NCBI GenBank assembly: GCA_002633025.1
Contig: NMRB01000599.1
Location: 229,126 to 293,125, forward strand
From: Notospermus geniculatus
Lineage: Eukaryota > Nemertea > Pilidiophora > Heteronemertea > Lineidae
DNA length: 64,000 bases
Direction: 5' to 3'
Shown here in pieces: positions 44,157 through 56,022 of the stretch. Position numbers and translations under genes: made by a program. Every line of letters begins with the position of its first letter. The stretch's first letter is position 1. The notes beneath the pieces were generated by a model. The model was not told the origin of the DNA. It saw only the letters and a program-made list of their open reading frames with translations, and did no database searches.

Positions 44157-44316
44157 CCAAAAATACCCTGTTTCAATTCTTACTGTAACTACGGTATTAT
44201 TCAAAAATACCCTGTTTCAATTTCTTACTGTAACTATATTTCAAAAATACCCTGTTTCAATTTCTTACTGTAACTATAATTCAAAAATACCCTGTTTCAA
44301 TTTCTTACTGTAACTA
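44157..44316. repeat. 40-bp tandem repeat, four units
   Basis: TCAAAAATACCCTGTTTCAA followed by TTTCTTACTGTAACTATAAT, four times, the first slightly different. Confidence 0.9.
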
Positions 44317-44912
44317 AGGGAGTTAGTAACATAAGTAAATTACTTGAAAACATGAGGAGTTTGTACACCTAAATTTCATCCAGGCAACGTCGCCATTTTC
44401 TGCATGCACATGAATTGAACGGCATTGCTCTACTTACACCCACATACGAAGACACCACTTCCTGCAGTAATGTCCTCTTCCATATTACCCGACGTCACGA
44501 CAAAAAATTTCCGCAGTTATCGCGAATTGACCACATAAAGAATACAGGACGCCGAAGCCAAAGCTCCCAACGGAGCCAGGAGTACACATTAATGCACACA
44601 CGCATCATAATGCTGATTTATTTGGCATCTATTGCTCCGATGCTTTCGCCTAAGACTGGTTTAAGATAGTTATTCTTCATGCAGTAACGATACCGGAGCA
44701 GGAAATGCATAACATGAGTTGGTCATAATTCAGGCAGGATGATACAGAGGATCAGAGAATAAGGAATCGTGTTTCTTATAATTGGCTACGTGGTGTGGGT
44801 ATCGTTATATGATGAAACCGTTAGGTCGTCGTTCAAAAGTCAACTATCAACCTACGATTCCAACGCCTGTCGCATCCCTTTCAATTTTTATTTCAACAGA
44901 CTGGGAAATTAT

Positions 44913-45019
44913 GGGCCGTATTCTAAAGTCTAAGGTTTACCTTTAGCTATTGTTTGCAGGGCTGAATACAAAAGCCTAAGGTGGACCTTAGAGTTAAGGA
45001 GGCTTCTAGAATACGGGCC
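44913..45019. mobile_element. Palindromic MITE-like element, copy h
   Basis: Begins GGGCCGTATTCTAAAG and ends CTTCTAGAATACGGGCC; the interior closely matches copy g. The flanks TAT and ATA do not form a clean direct repeat. Confidence 0.72.
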
Positions 45020-45054
45020 ATAGTTTGGCTACAGTCTGATATCAACAACCACTG

Positions 45055-45275
45055 TAGAATGTCATCCGGTCTATCCTGAAGTAGAACTCAGAGGACCTGC
45101 TCATTCCTTGCCCAACCTTGGTCATTTCTGACCGGAGTACCGGTACCCATTTTCCAACTGGGTGCAGTGAGCCAACGTAGGCAAAGATGCCAGCCCAGAG
45201 TGGCATGCCGATTCGAACCTTGGACCTCATGACCGCAAGCAACAGACCCGAGCCACCCGATAACCGCGGCCCCTT
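45055..45275 (-). mobile_element. tRNA-derived SINE (minus strand)
   Basis: Read on the minus strand, the head has an A-box-like GGGTGGCTCGGGT and a strong B box AAGGTTCGAATC (plus strand 45208-45219), with GCTTGCGGTCATGAGGTCC between them as in tRNA-derived SINEs. The body CTGGCATCTTTGCC to GGGTACCGGTACTCC follows. tRNA folding is imperfect, so it is a SINE rather than a functional tRNA gene. Confidence 0.65.
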
Positions 45276-47071
45276 ACTGCTTACATGTACTTCTGCAGTA
45301 AAACCTGAAAAGCATTCCTAAAAAGTAAAAGGTCGGTCTCGTCTAAAATCGAACAACACAGGGCCAAAACCAGTGTCCTTGCAAAAGTGATGCCATTCAG
45401 GAGCTCTACGAGCCGCCTATTTTTTAATTACCACTTTCAACTGTAACTGATCGAGTATAGGGCAAGAACATAACCGCATCAGCAGATGCAGACAAATGGA
45501 AAAATAAAGTGGGCAGCCATATCGATTCCCAAGATTATCAATTACCGACTTTGATCACGTCAACATATAGCCGCCATGATGAGACATAGTTACATGTAAA
45601 AGACGAACCAGGCCCGTGTCATACCCGGACGACCGGTGCCTATTAATAAGACTGGGAGACTGTCATTGAAAATTCCCCTTCTTAGCACAACCAATCATGA
45701 GGGGAACGGATATGATATTAATCAAATTTGACATCGTGTTCGGGTATGCCTCAATTATCAGTAAATAAAATTATGGTTGCCTTCGGTGGGGAGCGCAGAA
45801 TGCATTGCTGGACACACGCGTCGGTTTAAGTACAAGATTAAATTATGGTCAGACGGTAGTCAAGGTTAAGTCAATTCGAGTAGAAAACCTTGACCCATTA
45901 GATGGTCTTCTAGAAAGAAGATCAATCTGCATTGGTAAACATCTGATTTTAGGTATTTGAGGTGATACTGGAATTAAGGTTTGTGGGTAGGATTACGTCA
46001 ACGTTATCCTCGAGCTGCCAAAATCCTCGCGTCCGCCGAGAGCATTGTGTTCAGCAACCATTCTAAACTAGTCCGATACATCGACGGAATGTAGACAAAG
46101 GTTTCAAGACGGTTCCGCGGGAGCAGTAAACACGATGAAAGAACGTTTCCGATAGTTCACAGAGGGGAATGTGGCAAACGAGAATCCATCAGGAAATTGA
46201 ACAATTATTCTTGCCTGGTGACCGGTGATTGGGTGCAAGTCGTCAGTTCCGGAAGCGTATTCTCGATTTAAGCATCTGCCGTCAAGGATTTGCCATTCGC
46301 TTGGCGATACCATTGCAACGATTTTGTTAAATCGCGCAAATCTCTTTATGCAGCAGAAAAGGGACAAGAGAAAGGGCAAGAGCCGACTACAGGCTCACAA
46401 ATTTTATTGTTGGATGTGAAAGTTGCCACCCCTGGCAGAAAGCCTTACAGATTGTAAGAGGAGGACCATAGAAAATTTAGTAATTGTTTTATCTGCCACT
46501 ATCATAATGGTGTACATCTGTGTGCGGGCAGTGTACCGCCACCTTTGAAGGCCAACTTTTCCAGAAACGCAAGTACTAAGTACTTAATACTGCAATCGTT
46601 ACAACGCATCTGCTAAGCAAGTAGAGCAGGAATTCTACAAAGTTCGTAGAGTTCTTTTTAAGGGTTTCATAAACACTGGGCTGCAATTTCATTAGTTTTC
46701 TATTGACTGTAAGTTGCAAATTCCTGATAATATTCTTCCACGCATTCCTGTCACCATGTCAATCCGAGTTTACTGTCAAGGTATAGGATTATCCTTAGCG
46801 TACTTCTAAATCTCTCACGCACTGGTGCAAATACTCCCCAGCAACATGGTAAAAATTTCTATCATGAACAAAATGACAAGAATTGACTTTGTCAAATAAT
46901 ATGACAGGCAATAAAATTGCTAACGACTTGCGAAAAAAAAGTTCAGCAATTTTAATAAAAAAAGTATTACATGTAATCCTTAATATAGTTTTCAGCTAGG
47001 AGATCATTAATTCAGGCGTGTGAGTTTGGATTGCAGCGAATAAGAGAAAAATATCATGGCGTTTTACGGCA
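45276..47071. other. Non-coding stretch, nothing recognised
   Basis: Only short unsupported ORFs (for example near 46104-46379). No repeats or RNA genes seen. Confidence 0.45.
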
Positions 47072-47402
47072 AAATCACCAGAACAACTGGTAAATTACTT
47101 GTTGTCAACGTTCTCCGAAATCACTAGCAACAACTGGTAAATTACCTGTTAACGTTTTCTGAAGTCACCCGTCGGCTGATAAATTGCCTGTTAACCTTTT
47201 CCGAAATCACCAGCAACAACTGGTAAATTACCTGTTAACTTTTCCGTAGTCGCCAGCAACAACTGGTAAATTACCTGTTAACTTTTCCGAAATAACCAGC
47301 AACAACTGGAAAATTACCTGTTAACTTTTCCGTAATCACCAGCAACAACTGGTAAATTATCTGTTAACGTTTTCCGAAATCACCACAACAACTGGTAAAT
47401 TG
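47072..47402. repeat. ~43-bp minisatellite, seven to eight units
   Basis: Units carry AAATCACCAGCAACAACTGG then TAAATTACCTGTTAACTTTT and CCG. Unit length is about 43-45 bp with scattered changes. Confidence 0.88.
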
Positions 47403-48435
47403 CTTAAGAATCGTATTTGCAGTAAGGTGCGGCGAAGTTGCATCAAATCCGATTCCCTTGGCTTCCTCACAAGTTAAAAGCCATTAATAATACGATTATA
47501 ATGCAGCCAGATAATCGACTTAATTGGCAATTTTGGTCATGGTAAATTGGTGTGTTATCCCCAAGGAGAGAATTCAGTTCAATGATCTCAATTCATTGTG
47601 TATCATTTTGCAATAAATCATAATTACTGTCTTGACTGCCTAAAATACAATGATGAAACGCTGCCAAGGTGAAGGAGCGCTTTGTACGACCTCACCCGAG
47701 AGATTTCTTTAGCCTTTTGCGAGATTACAGTCGTTTGAAAGGAACATTAAGGGCCGAAAGTACGCAGGGTGTTGACGTTGACTGGTGTAACTTTTAGGGT
47801 CTACGACCGAAATGTTTATAACTGAAGAATTGTTCATGAAATACATGTAGTTAGTGTTTGACAACTTTTGCAAAATGCGACCCTTAGCTTTTTGTTTACA
47901 GCTCAAATATGATGCACCTGTCCAAAAAGGAATGGCAATATTAGCGTGTTCGACCTTGCCGTGGCTGCGGAGGGTGCTACAATCGTACAATCGGAGAGTT
48001 GTGATTTTTTCCGAAAAATGGGAAGTCCTTCCTGGTTTATTTTCAGTCCGTGGCTTCGTCAGGACGCTTTTTCCAATTTTTCCAAGTTACGTTTCTTCCA
48101 TACATACACAGGCTTGAACGTACTGAAGTCCATGTATCACACACTGCGTTTCCCAGTTCAATTTCAATTTCTTCAGCCAAGTATATATACTACGAACCAA
48201 TACAAAAAGCTTGTATCTGTCTCGGCTTCTCCTCCACGGGGATTTTCCGTGAAAAATCAGCAATCTCTTGAAGGCCAAAAAGATTTACCACTTACAAACA
48301 TCCGTATCTTGCTGATATCATCGTCCGTCTTCAAGTGCTACATCACCATATTACCATTCCAATGAAAGGTTAATGCTAATAGCTCTACTGATGGTTATAT
48401 ATGTCCCCCTAGATATTTCAACAAGCTTCGTGAAT
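47403..48435. other. Non-coding stretch before copy A
   Basis: Several short overlapping ORFs at 47709-48365 without similarity to known proteins. Nothing supported. Confidence 0.45.
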
Positions 48436-49026
48436 CTATGAATATTTATCAGTATTTTCCAAAGCGGCGAATTTCAATATCTCTCGACGGTTTAATGACT
48501 CAAACAGAGCATAAAGAACACTTAAGTAGCCTAGTATGAGACATACTTTCATATGATATGCAGTGGAACAACTTTAGTTTAGGACATCTTTACATCTCGA
48601 AAATGCTGACCTTAATTAAGGAGAAATTTCTGATTAGTACAGCGCTCATCTTAAAATGAATTGAAATGACCAAATTGAGACTGAGCTTTGGTGTCCTCAA
48701 TCGAGAGGTGCCCTTTTTGCAGGGGTGTCCGCTAAGGGAGGTTCAACATATCAGCCATATTATATACAGTGTATCTCGTATTTTCAATAGAGTTTGGTTC
48801 GATTACAGTTGGTGTCTCGCTAAGTATGAATAAACATGGACAAATATTGAGGAGATATTTGAGTGGGTCTTTTTTCATCACACACTTTAATGTAATTTCC
48901 AATAGGTATAGCTTTCACCGATGTCCTTTAGTATTCATACAATTTTTGTTAGCACAACTCATGCACCAGCATATACAAAGATTCAATAATTACACTTCTG
49001 GTAGCTCGACTTGAAAGTGCCTGCCT

Positions 49027-49130
49027 GAAGAAGACCCCGGTTGGGGTCGAAAATTTGCTAAGATTCTGCAAACTGACTTCCTGTTTATCATCATTTTATG
49101 TGTCAATTTTTGTGCTTTCTCTTTCTTTGC
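49027..49130 (+). mobile_element. Stem-loop repeat GACCCC-GGTT-GGGGTC, copy A
   Basis: CTGAAGAAGACCCCGGTTGG then GGTCGAAAATTTGC forms a perfect 6-bp stem with a GGTT loop. Such CTGA..GACC..GGTC-GAAA ends occur at the 3' end of several invertebrate retroelements (my recollection, not checked). Repeated at 56742-56850 and, diverged, at 15976-16065. Confidence 0.45.
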
Positions 49131-49193
49131 ATTCAATAATTACGGTTCTAAGCATATCAAAATCCTTTCTTACATACGAAAGTCTTTCAACTT

Positions 49194-49304
49194 CATCCTC
49201 CAACAGCAAGGGTTCTTATCTCACTCCTCTTCATCCACTCACACAAACTTTGTGTGCGAGTGTATGAAGAGGAGCGAATACCAAAGCCCTGCTGTGGGAG
49301 GATG
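49194..49304. mobile_element. Hairpin MITE (CATCCTCC family), copy 2
   Basis: Same hairpin as 17170-17279, with inner arms CACTCACACAAACTTTGTGTG forming the loop stem. Part of copy A of the 7.7-kb duplication. Confidence 0.75.
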
Positions 49305-50709
49305 TTCAACTTCGCCTCGATAGAACGCAACTGCTAGCGAAACTTCCGATTACAGAATCGCGAGTCTACAACCCCGGCGCGTCTAAAATTGATGAAGGAC
49401 AAGCTTGTCAGGTCTCGTTTTATATTTTCTAATTGATTGAATACAATTTGCAATTAGGCAGTCTAATGTGACAAGCCGTCCAGAGTAATGCGATCATCAA
49501 TAAGAGAGACACCCGAGTCTCCATCACGCTTCATTACAAGTACGACAAAGTCAATGATGGCAGATTTTGCAACCAACAACAATCTGAAACGGCTATGGAT
49601 AACCATGCAATGGCAACGCAGTTGCTGTTCGCTGAAGTAGAGTACATGTATTTTGGTTGTATCCTGGCCCAGGACAATGCGGTTGATTTATCTTCCCCAT
49701 CCGTATGCTGCTTGAAGAAAAATCATCGTTGACATAGCCATGGAATATCAAGATGTGTGATTCATAAGACACCATAAGAAGGTTCTTCTTCACGCCGCAG
49801 TCGTACATGCACATCAGCTACGTCTTTTTAACTCCATCATCACATAGGCCAGATAAAATTCCGCGGGGCATCAAGATTCAAATCGCTTTTGATGAAATCT
49901 ATATTCCGGTATAGGTTACCATTACTATCAGGTACATGTATATCATCATGATCATGTCCAATGGCAATGCGGCCATTTTGCAGGGGCGACTCAGCGACAC
50001 CACAAGACGCTTTTCACAGCAAGGCGGATCAGATCCCGGGATTTCGGGGCTTCGCCGGTCTTTCATCCACTCCAGTCCTATGCCGTCCCTAAAAAAGTTG
50101 CCATATGACTTGGTTTTGCAAGAGCAAGTAAAAGACCCCATCCAAGTGAGGAACACGAGTAGCCTGAGATGGCCCTTTTCCATCGTCACCAGGGCCAATG
50201 ATGATTTTGGCTTTGGCCCAGATGGAAAAACCAATAGGCCTGGGGTTATCCATCCCGCAGCAGGGACTACGACATCATGCCTGCTTGCCAACCTCATGTC
50301 ATGGCGACAGTTCTTCACGGTATCCCGTCTATACTGGTCTCGTGCAAAGATGGATTCGTGTCCTATTCGAGCCTCACCAACGGCACGAAAAAAGCGTTAC
50401 TTGTCATCCATAAATCGAGTACTGCACTTCTCACACCATAACTACAGCGAGCACGTCAAGGAAAGCCGGGATAGTGGCCAATACATTAGGGCAGTTCCGT
50501 CACAAGAGCTTGTTAAGTACCGAAATAAAGTGCGTCAATTTACGAGGCAGGTGCCAGGCCCCGTTGAGATGGATGGCCTGACAGACACAGCAGTCTCTTA
50601 TGGACATAAACAGTTGTAACAAATTGTGTAAGCAAGCCCTGTCCATCTTCCTGTGATAGTTCTCGCTATTAATTGGCAGGCTGTATTCTATTATTATAGT
50701 AAAAGATAA

Positions 50710-51075
50710 TCATCGCTCTGTCAATGTATGAGACCGTCGTAATCATCGCCTTATGAGTTAGGACTTGCACAAGTTCTTTGAGATAGAACTTGCACAACCT
50801 CATCCACATCTCGTAGCAATCATCGTTCTTGAGATAGAACTTGCACAAGCTCAACCACAGCTGGTGGTGATCATCGTTCTTTGAGACAGAACTTGCAATA
50901 GCTCATCCACAGCCGGTGGTCATCATCGTTCTTTCGAGGCAGAACTTGCACAAGCTCATCCACAGCCGGTGGTCATCATCGCTCTTTCGAGGCAGAAATT
51001 GCACAAAGCTCGTAATAATCATCATTGTATGGAATACGACCTGCTGTAGCTCATCCAAAACTCTGAACTTCCATC
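50710..51075. repeat. ~57-bp tandem array, copy A only
   Basis: About five to six units containing ATCATCGTTCTTTGAGACAG, AACTTGCACAAGCTCATCC and ACAGCCGGTGG. The matching place in copy B (about 58465-58500) has only a remnant (AATCATCGCTCTG), so the array expanded or collapsed between the copies. Confidence 0.85.
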
Positions 51076-51114
51076 GCTGTCCCCGTACTACCCGCGCTCA
51101 GAAACTGCTTCGAG

Positions 51115-51150
51115 TCAGGCGATTCTCAGATGACCAATAGGCGTCACTTA
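51115..51150 (+). repeat. GACCAATAGGCGTCAC repeat, copy A
   Basis: GGCGATTCTCAGATGACCAA continues TAGGCGTCACTTAGG. It matches 58519-58562 and, reversed, 18940-18990. Confidence 0.6.
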
Positions 51151-51785
51151 GGGGACCATGGCGTCGATGGACCTCTACCAGCCGACGTGTTTTGGCCAAT
51201 AGCGAGGTTTCGCAAGCGCCCGTTAGGCCATACGACAACGTTCATCTATTGTGTGGGTGGCGGCGGCGGCTCAACTGCCACTAGTGGCCTTTGATTGCTT
51301 ATGCGCCGTCTTTTTGGTGATAGGTTAATTTTTCCACGAACAATACCACTGTTCAGCTGAGTATAACTAGGTGACATGGAATTAAACGCTGGGGCAGAGC
51401 GTACCAAAGCTCGGACAGCAGAACAACAGGTTACGCTCATCAGTGGGCCCCGCCATTCATCTGTTTCATTACACTAATGTACTAATGAACGAACACCACA
51501 CACCTTCCTTAATGAGATGGTGATGGGTTTGCTTGTACCAATTTTAGTGGAGTTCCCCGAGGAGGTTTTCACATCGTTAATTATGTGTTAATTGATACAC
51601 TTTAGCTGAGATATGTTTACTTTACGGCATAGGACGCATACTTTTAGACTCATTGCACGTGAGAGAATTATTATTACATGTACATCAGGGTGAGTGAAAA
51701 AGTTTCAATGAAATCACTTCTACTGTGATGTTTCAATTTACATCATTTTCTATGGAAGAACACTTCCACTATGATAACGTTTTTG

Positions 51786-51930
51786 GTGTTTTTTTCTGGT
51801 GAGCTATTACATAATTATGATATTTCCAAATATCCAAAATTTTGATGCAGAAATATGACCAACAAGATATACTTTCATGTGGGACAAACCGTCTTAAAAT
51901 TGGCCCAGTAATATTTGAAATATCCACAGG
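51786..51930 (+). repeat. Dispersed repeat (inverted relative to 30818-30945), copy A
   Basis: CTATTACATAATTATGATAT and GACAAACCGTCTTAAAATTG match the complement of 30818-30945; copy B has it at 59166-59310. Confidence 0.6.
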
Positions 51931-52004
51931 CATCAGGTGGAGATAAACTTTTGTCAATGACTGTTCAGGACGAAGTTGGGCACGAAACATCAGTGACTGA
52001 GATA

Positions 52005-52250
52005 GTTTGACATTATTTGTTGGAGATGATGGACCCGGGTTCGAGTCCCTGTCGAGTATTGTTTATTTTTTTCACTTTTTATTTTTTATTTCATGTTTAT
52101 TTTATTTTTATCGTTTGGCAGTGTTGTAGACAAAGAGAAGTGACATGTACACGACGAAGTTGTGCACGAAACATCTGTGGCTTAGATAATTTGACATTAT
52201 TTGTTGGAGATGATGGGCCCGGGTTCGAGTCCCCGCCAGTATTCTTTACT
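52005..52250 (+). repeat. Two tRNA-like (B-box) units, copy A
   Basis: Two units about 184 bp apart, each with TTTGACATTATTTGTTGGAG, ATGATGG(A/G)CCCGGGTTC and a full B box GGTTCGAGTCC (52038-52048 and 52222-52232). The A-box region (GTGGCTTAGATAA) is degenerate. T-rich tracts follow each unit. This suggests tRNA-derived SINE heads, not working tRNA genes. Confidence 0.5.
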
Positions 52251-52284
52251 TTTTTTCATTTTTGTATTTTTTTGTTCAGTTTAT

Positions 52285-52285
52285 N
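52285..52285. other. Single undefined base replacing ~720 bp of copy B
   Basis: Left of the N the sequence aligns to copy B near 59695; right of it (CGAGCATTTTCCGG) to 60416. The N therefore stands for missing sequence or a true deletion joined by scaffolding. Confidence 0.85.
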
Positions 52286-52689
52286 CGAGCATTTTCCGGT
52301 GCATTAAAAAGTTAAGAAGGCAAATTCAGTTACATTCACAGTGAATAACTGTCTGTCAAGTTATTACTTTATTTTCCATTCATTTTGCGTGACTGGGTTG
52401 TATATGATGAACTCGAAAATGGAACAAGACGCCGAGTCGATTCCTCACGCAATATTGACATTAACGGCAACATAAATATTCCAATTTCAATGTCGATTCC
52501 TGAATTCCCTAACTTAAATGCTTTACTTTGTTGATTTGTTGGCTATAGTTGAAATGAAAAATGACACCTTCACTATTCAAGCGGGATTTCTTTCTGTTGA
52601 TGGGGCTGAGGAGTATCAAGTAAGTGGTAAAAAGAAGGTCTTCAGCCAATCAAAATGATTCTGATCTGGTATACCAACAACTATGCCAC

Positions 52690-53000
52690 TTTCTCGAGGT
52701 CAGAGAGTGAGGCGTAGTGGAATCATCTCCTCTGTCACCACACAGGTCGTGGATTCGATAACCAATGCCCGATATTCTTTGATTATACCAGTAACAAGGC
52801 AAACGTCTCAAGGGCAGAGTGTGGCGTAGTGGAATCATCGCCTCTGTCACCACACAGGTCGTGGGTTCGATAACCAATAACCGAGATTCTTACTAATACA
52901 TGTACCAGCAATAGAGCAATCGCCTCGAGAACAGAGAGTGGCGTAGTGGGATCATCGTCTCTTTCACCGCATACGTCGCAGGTTCGGTCGCTCCGACACT
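52690..53000 (+). repeat. Three tandem tRNA-like units (~113 bp period), copy A
   Basis: Each unit has an A box (T/A)GGCGTAGTGG (near 52710, 52822 and 52939), CTCTGTCACCACACAGGTCG (anticodon-arm-like) and a B box GG(A/G)TTCG(A/G)T. Spacing between A and B boxes is about 30 bp, as in a real tRNA. Stems are imperfect, so these are tRNA pseudogenes or SINE heads in tandem. Confidence 0.55.
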
Positions 53001-53610
53001 TTATTCATCTATTTAACAGGGTCTTTCTAATGCGTCCTGCATTATGTTGTACATTGGCCAAACCATTATTCATCGTTCAACAAACTTCATCTTCGTTGAG
53101 AATTTGTATTACTTGAGAAGTAATAAAATTTTTATTTGCTTGAGAAGTAATACAAATTCTTCAGGGAATGAATATCGTGAAGGGCCTCCTTATACCCGAG
53201 GGTTTATCCTGAAAACAAATTACACTGCAAATAATTTTTTACGTTGAAACCAGTGCGAATTAAATTTCACAAGAGATAACCAGGAAAACCTATTAAATGT
53301 TAGAAAAACACAAGTACGAGCACGCTATTATAATTCTATTACTAACTGGATTAGCATCTAATCCCCCTCACCCGCATCAGCAGCTACATCACGTTTTGCC
53401 AGCCCACGCGGGTCTTAAAAGAACATTTTAACGTGCGTTAAGCAATTTTGAATGCTTGAAAAAAACGATGTTTTTTCATTATTTGGTAGTTGAGGGTTCA
53501 TTGCTAAATCCAAGCTAATTGCTGATCCAAGTTCAGGAAAGCGGAAGTCACATCAGTATGCTAAATGTGTATATTGCCGTGTGCAATTTTTGAGGCTGTT
53601 TTGGCATAAT

Positions 53611-53882
53611 GGGGATCCTAGCTACGATAGAGGGCAGCACACCGAAACCCGGTCCTACACAATTGACGCCTTTTGTTTGGGAAATTGATCAGGACCGTGA
53701 TGTCATCATTTCAATAGTTTTTTTAACCACTAGTGACACCTATTGAGGCACTAGGCTGGGGTCCCCACAACCTCGTCCCCAGGGGTTTTGTTCGCTCAGA
53801 CAACCTCGGACCTAACTCGCTCACAAGCGTCAACCCAGAGCCCAGGAGCGCACAAACCCCTGGGTACGAGGTTGGGGTCCCC
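53611..53882. mobile_element. 272-bp insertion present in copy A only
   Basis: Copy B reads GGCATAATTCTCTGG across the site (near 61745); copy A has 272 bp between GGCATAAT and TCTCTGG. It begins GGGGATCC and ends GGGGTCCCC. Its right half is a strong inverted repeat (GGGGTCCCCACAACCTCGT and ACGAGGTTGGGGTCCCC, 53758-53882), and its middle has a CACTAGTGACACCTATTG fragment. Confidence 0.75.
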
Positions 53883-54197
53883 ATTCTCTGGACTCGTTTG
53901 AAATTGAGTCCGGTAAGTATAAAACGGGGACTTAATTACGCGGAAAACCGAGGGTTGGCCTTCTCCAGGGCAGATTCAGGAGACAGTCTGACATAGGTGT
54001 TGCTAAGCGCCTCAAACGACATGCATGGGATGTAGATGGATCGTAAGAAGGATGTGTCTCCTCTCGGTTGATTTCCCTGTAGTCCCATAGCCGAGGACAT
54101 GTCTGGCAACGTAGCATATCCTGTAACTGTCCTGTCTGTCGAAGCAACGGGAGAACAACCAACCAACCACGAGGCTGCCAATAAGCTTCATGTACAC

Positions 54198-54423
54198 GGT
54201 ATACGGGCACGCCGGTTAAAGCAAGGTTCATTGGCGCACGAATCCGGTCCATTTTCAGTCCGTTTGCCCCATTTTTTGCGGGTACGACAACGCAAAAGTC
54301 AATATGATCGATTTTCTACGGACCTGAGTCGGACAAAATCCATGTGCCAATGAACCCTGCATTACAAAGGCTAATCGGTTCGCGACCGTGAAGCCTTTGT
54401 TCACCGGCGTGTCCGTATAGACC
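54198..54423. mobile_element. Hairpin MITE interrupted by a nested insertion, copy A
   Basis: Outer arms GGTATACGGGCACGCCGGTT and ACCGGCGTGTCCGTATAG match the intact 83-bp hairpin at 62086-62168. Here the arms are separated by the nested element 54219-54361. Confidence 0.8.
54219..54361. mobile_element. 143-bp nested TIR element, TTA target duplication (copy A only)
   Basis: Ends GCAAGGTTCATTGGCGCA and, inverted, GCAGGGTTCATTGGCACA, about 30 bp with mismatches. Flanked by TTA at 54216-54218 and 54362-54364. Copy B shows the empty site CGGTTAACAAAGG with a single TTA. A TTA/TAA target is typical of PIF/Harbinger elements, so this is probably a Harbinger-type MITE. Confidence 0.8.
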
Positions 54424-56022
54424 TTTCCAACAAAGATGGCGATCACAGAGCTCTCAGCAGAAGACGTCAGAAGCTTGTAATACTGGTAGGGGCCTACATG
54501 TACATTCAATGGCCACTGGCACCCTAAGCTGAAGGGGCATGGGCACATTAAAAGATTAGGTAAAATAATTGTCTGAAAAGATGCGTTTGGTAGCGTTTTA
54601 TGTATATCAATGAACGGCCACAACGTCATAGGAGAACTAGGCCACCATCTTTGTTGGAAAGGTCTAAACCGTGTACTAGTACATTGTAGCTCTATGTACC
54701 AGTAATTGCAATCTGAAGGGTTCAATTGCGTATCGTGTGAACCCGACACCGAAATATCCAGAAAGACAATCAGTGTCTTATTGGTGCTGAGTGGATAGCA
54801 AAGTGACTATCACAATACTGGTATTACTGTGCAAACACTGCTTCAGGGCGAATTACTAAGTAAATCACCTTACAGCAAAAACAATCAATCTACTCTGGAG
54901 ATAATGTTCATGATTGATAAAAACGCTAAATGAAAGCAGGATTAAGAAACAGAAACGTGGAACACGTCTCCAGTGTTTGTCGTCAATCACTACTGACGTC
55001 TTGGCGAGCTCATGAGGGTCGTGTCGGCACTTGTCCTCACCATCTTACCGAGCAATCTAATGTCCACCATTTAGAGGGAGGTGTTCTGACGCTGATGGCC
55101 ATCGACTACAAATGAGTCGGTGTCGGCCGAGTGGTCGTTGGAAAAGGAGAAGAGAGCCCTTGTGTCTGGGGAGAATGGAGTGGGAATAGCCAACAGTGGT
55201 TCGCATTCTTCGACTGGAGGAGAGATACTGCTAGTGCGGTTCGCCATTTACTTTACGCAGGGCAACGTCAGAGTACAGCATGAAATCGATGGTCTGCAAC
55301 TATCCAGTGACGATTTTGACTTTACTTTTTTTATTCCTTGGTTTTTCGTGTCCAGAGATGTAAAATAGGCCTGCGAGGAACACTTCAATGTTAAAGGGAT
55401 ACTACACTGCTCAAAAACAGAATATCATTCGGGATAGATAGAAATAAAGGAAACACAAGTACCAAATCTCAAGTTGGTGCAGAGTTCAGTTTTCAATAAA
55501 GGATTTTTTTCATGATATTGTTTTGTTTACAAACATAAAAAATACAGCTTCTCGGCGACGACAGCCTGAGATACGCCGTAGTCTACGAGGTACAGGTAAA
55601 TATTCCTTGTCATGTTCGCTCCATCCACATATTGTACGAAATATTCCCATGTGCACTATTCTGTCGACCTCGTCAACAGGAAGTGGTCTTTATCTATTTT
55701 TGGTATAACTCCATTCAATTCATTCGTACACTGAGATAAACCCATGTAACACGAACTGCCCCGAACATTAGAGCGAAAGCAGACATAATAGATGGTAGCC
55801 ATCAACCAATTTGCTCAATACGGTCATCTACGGATGTCAGTCTCCGGGATGATAATTGAAAGTAACCTAAAATCTAGCATTTTTCACACGCAACATTACA
55901 ATATCAAAGAAGAGTCTTGAACCGCAAGGTACCACCGAGTCCAAGAGAATGACGATGCTCAGGAGGGTTTGTGGCCCATGGTAGACGGGTTTCCACCTCA
56001 TCTCCACATCCCCTTGAATGAT

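Noticed and set aside
47072-47402. Regular 43-bp array that superficially recalls a CRISPR array
   Set aside because: Whole units are similar with no unique spacers, there are no cas genes, and the sequence is eukaryotic; it is a minisatellite.
49936-50619. 227-codon plus-strand ORF in copy A
   Set aside because: The matching region of copy B is broken into three frames by small indels although the copies are otherwise nearly identical. No known domain, and the minus strand is also open. Probably a chance ORF.
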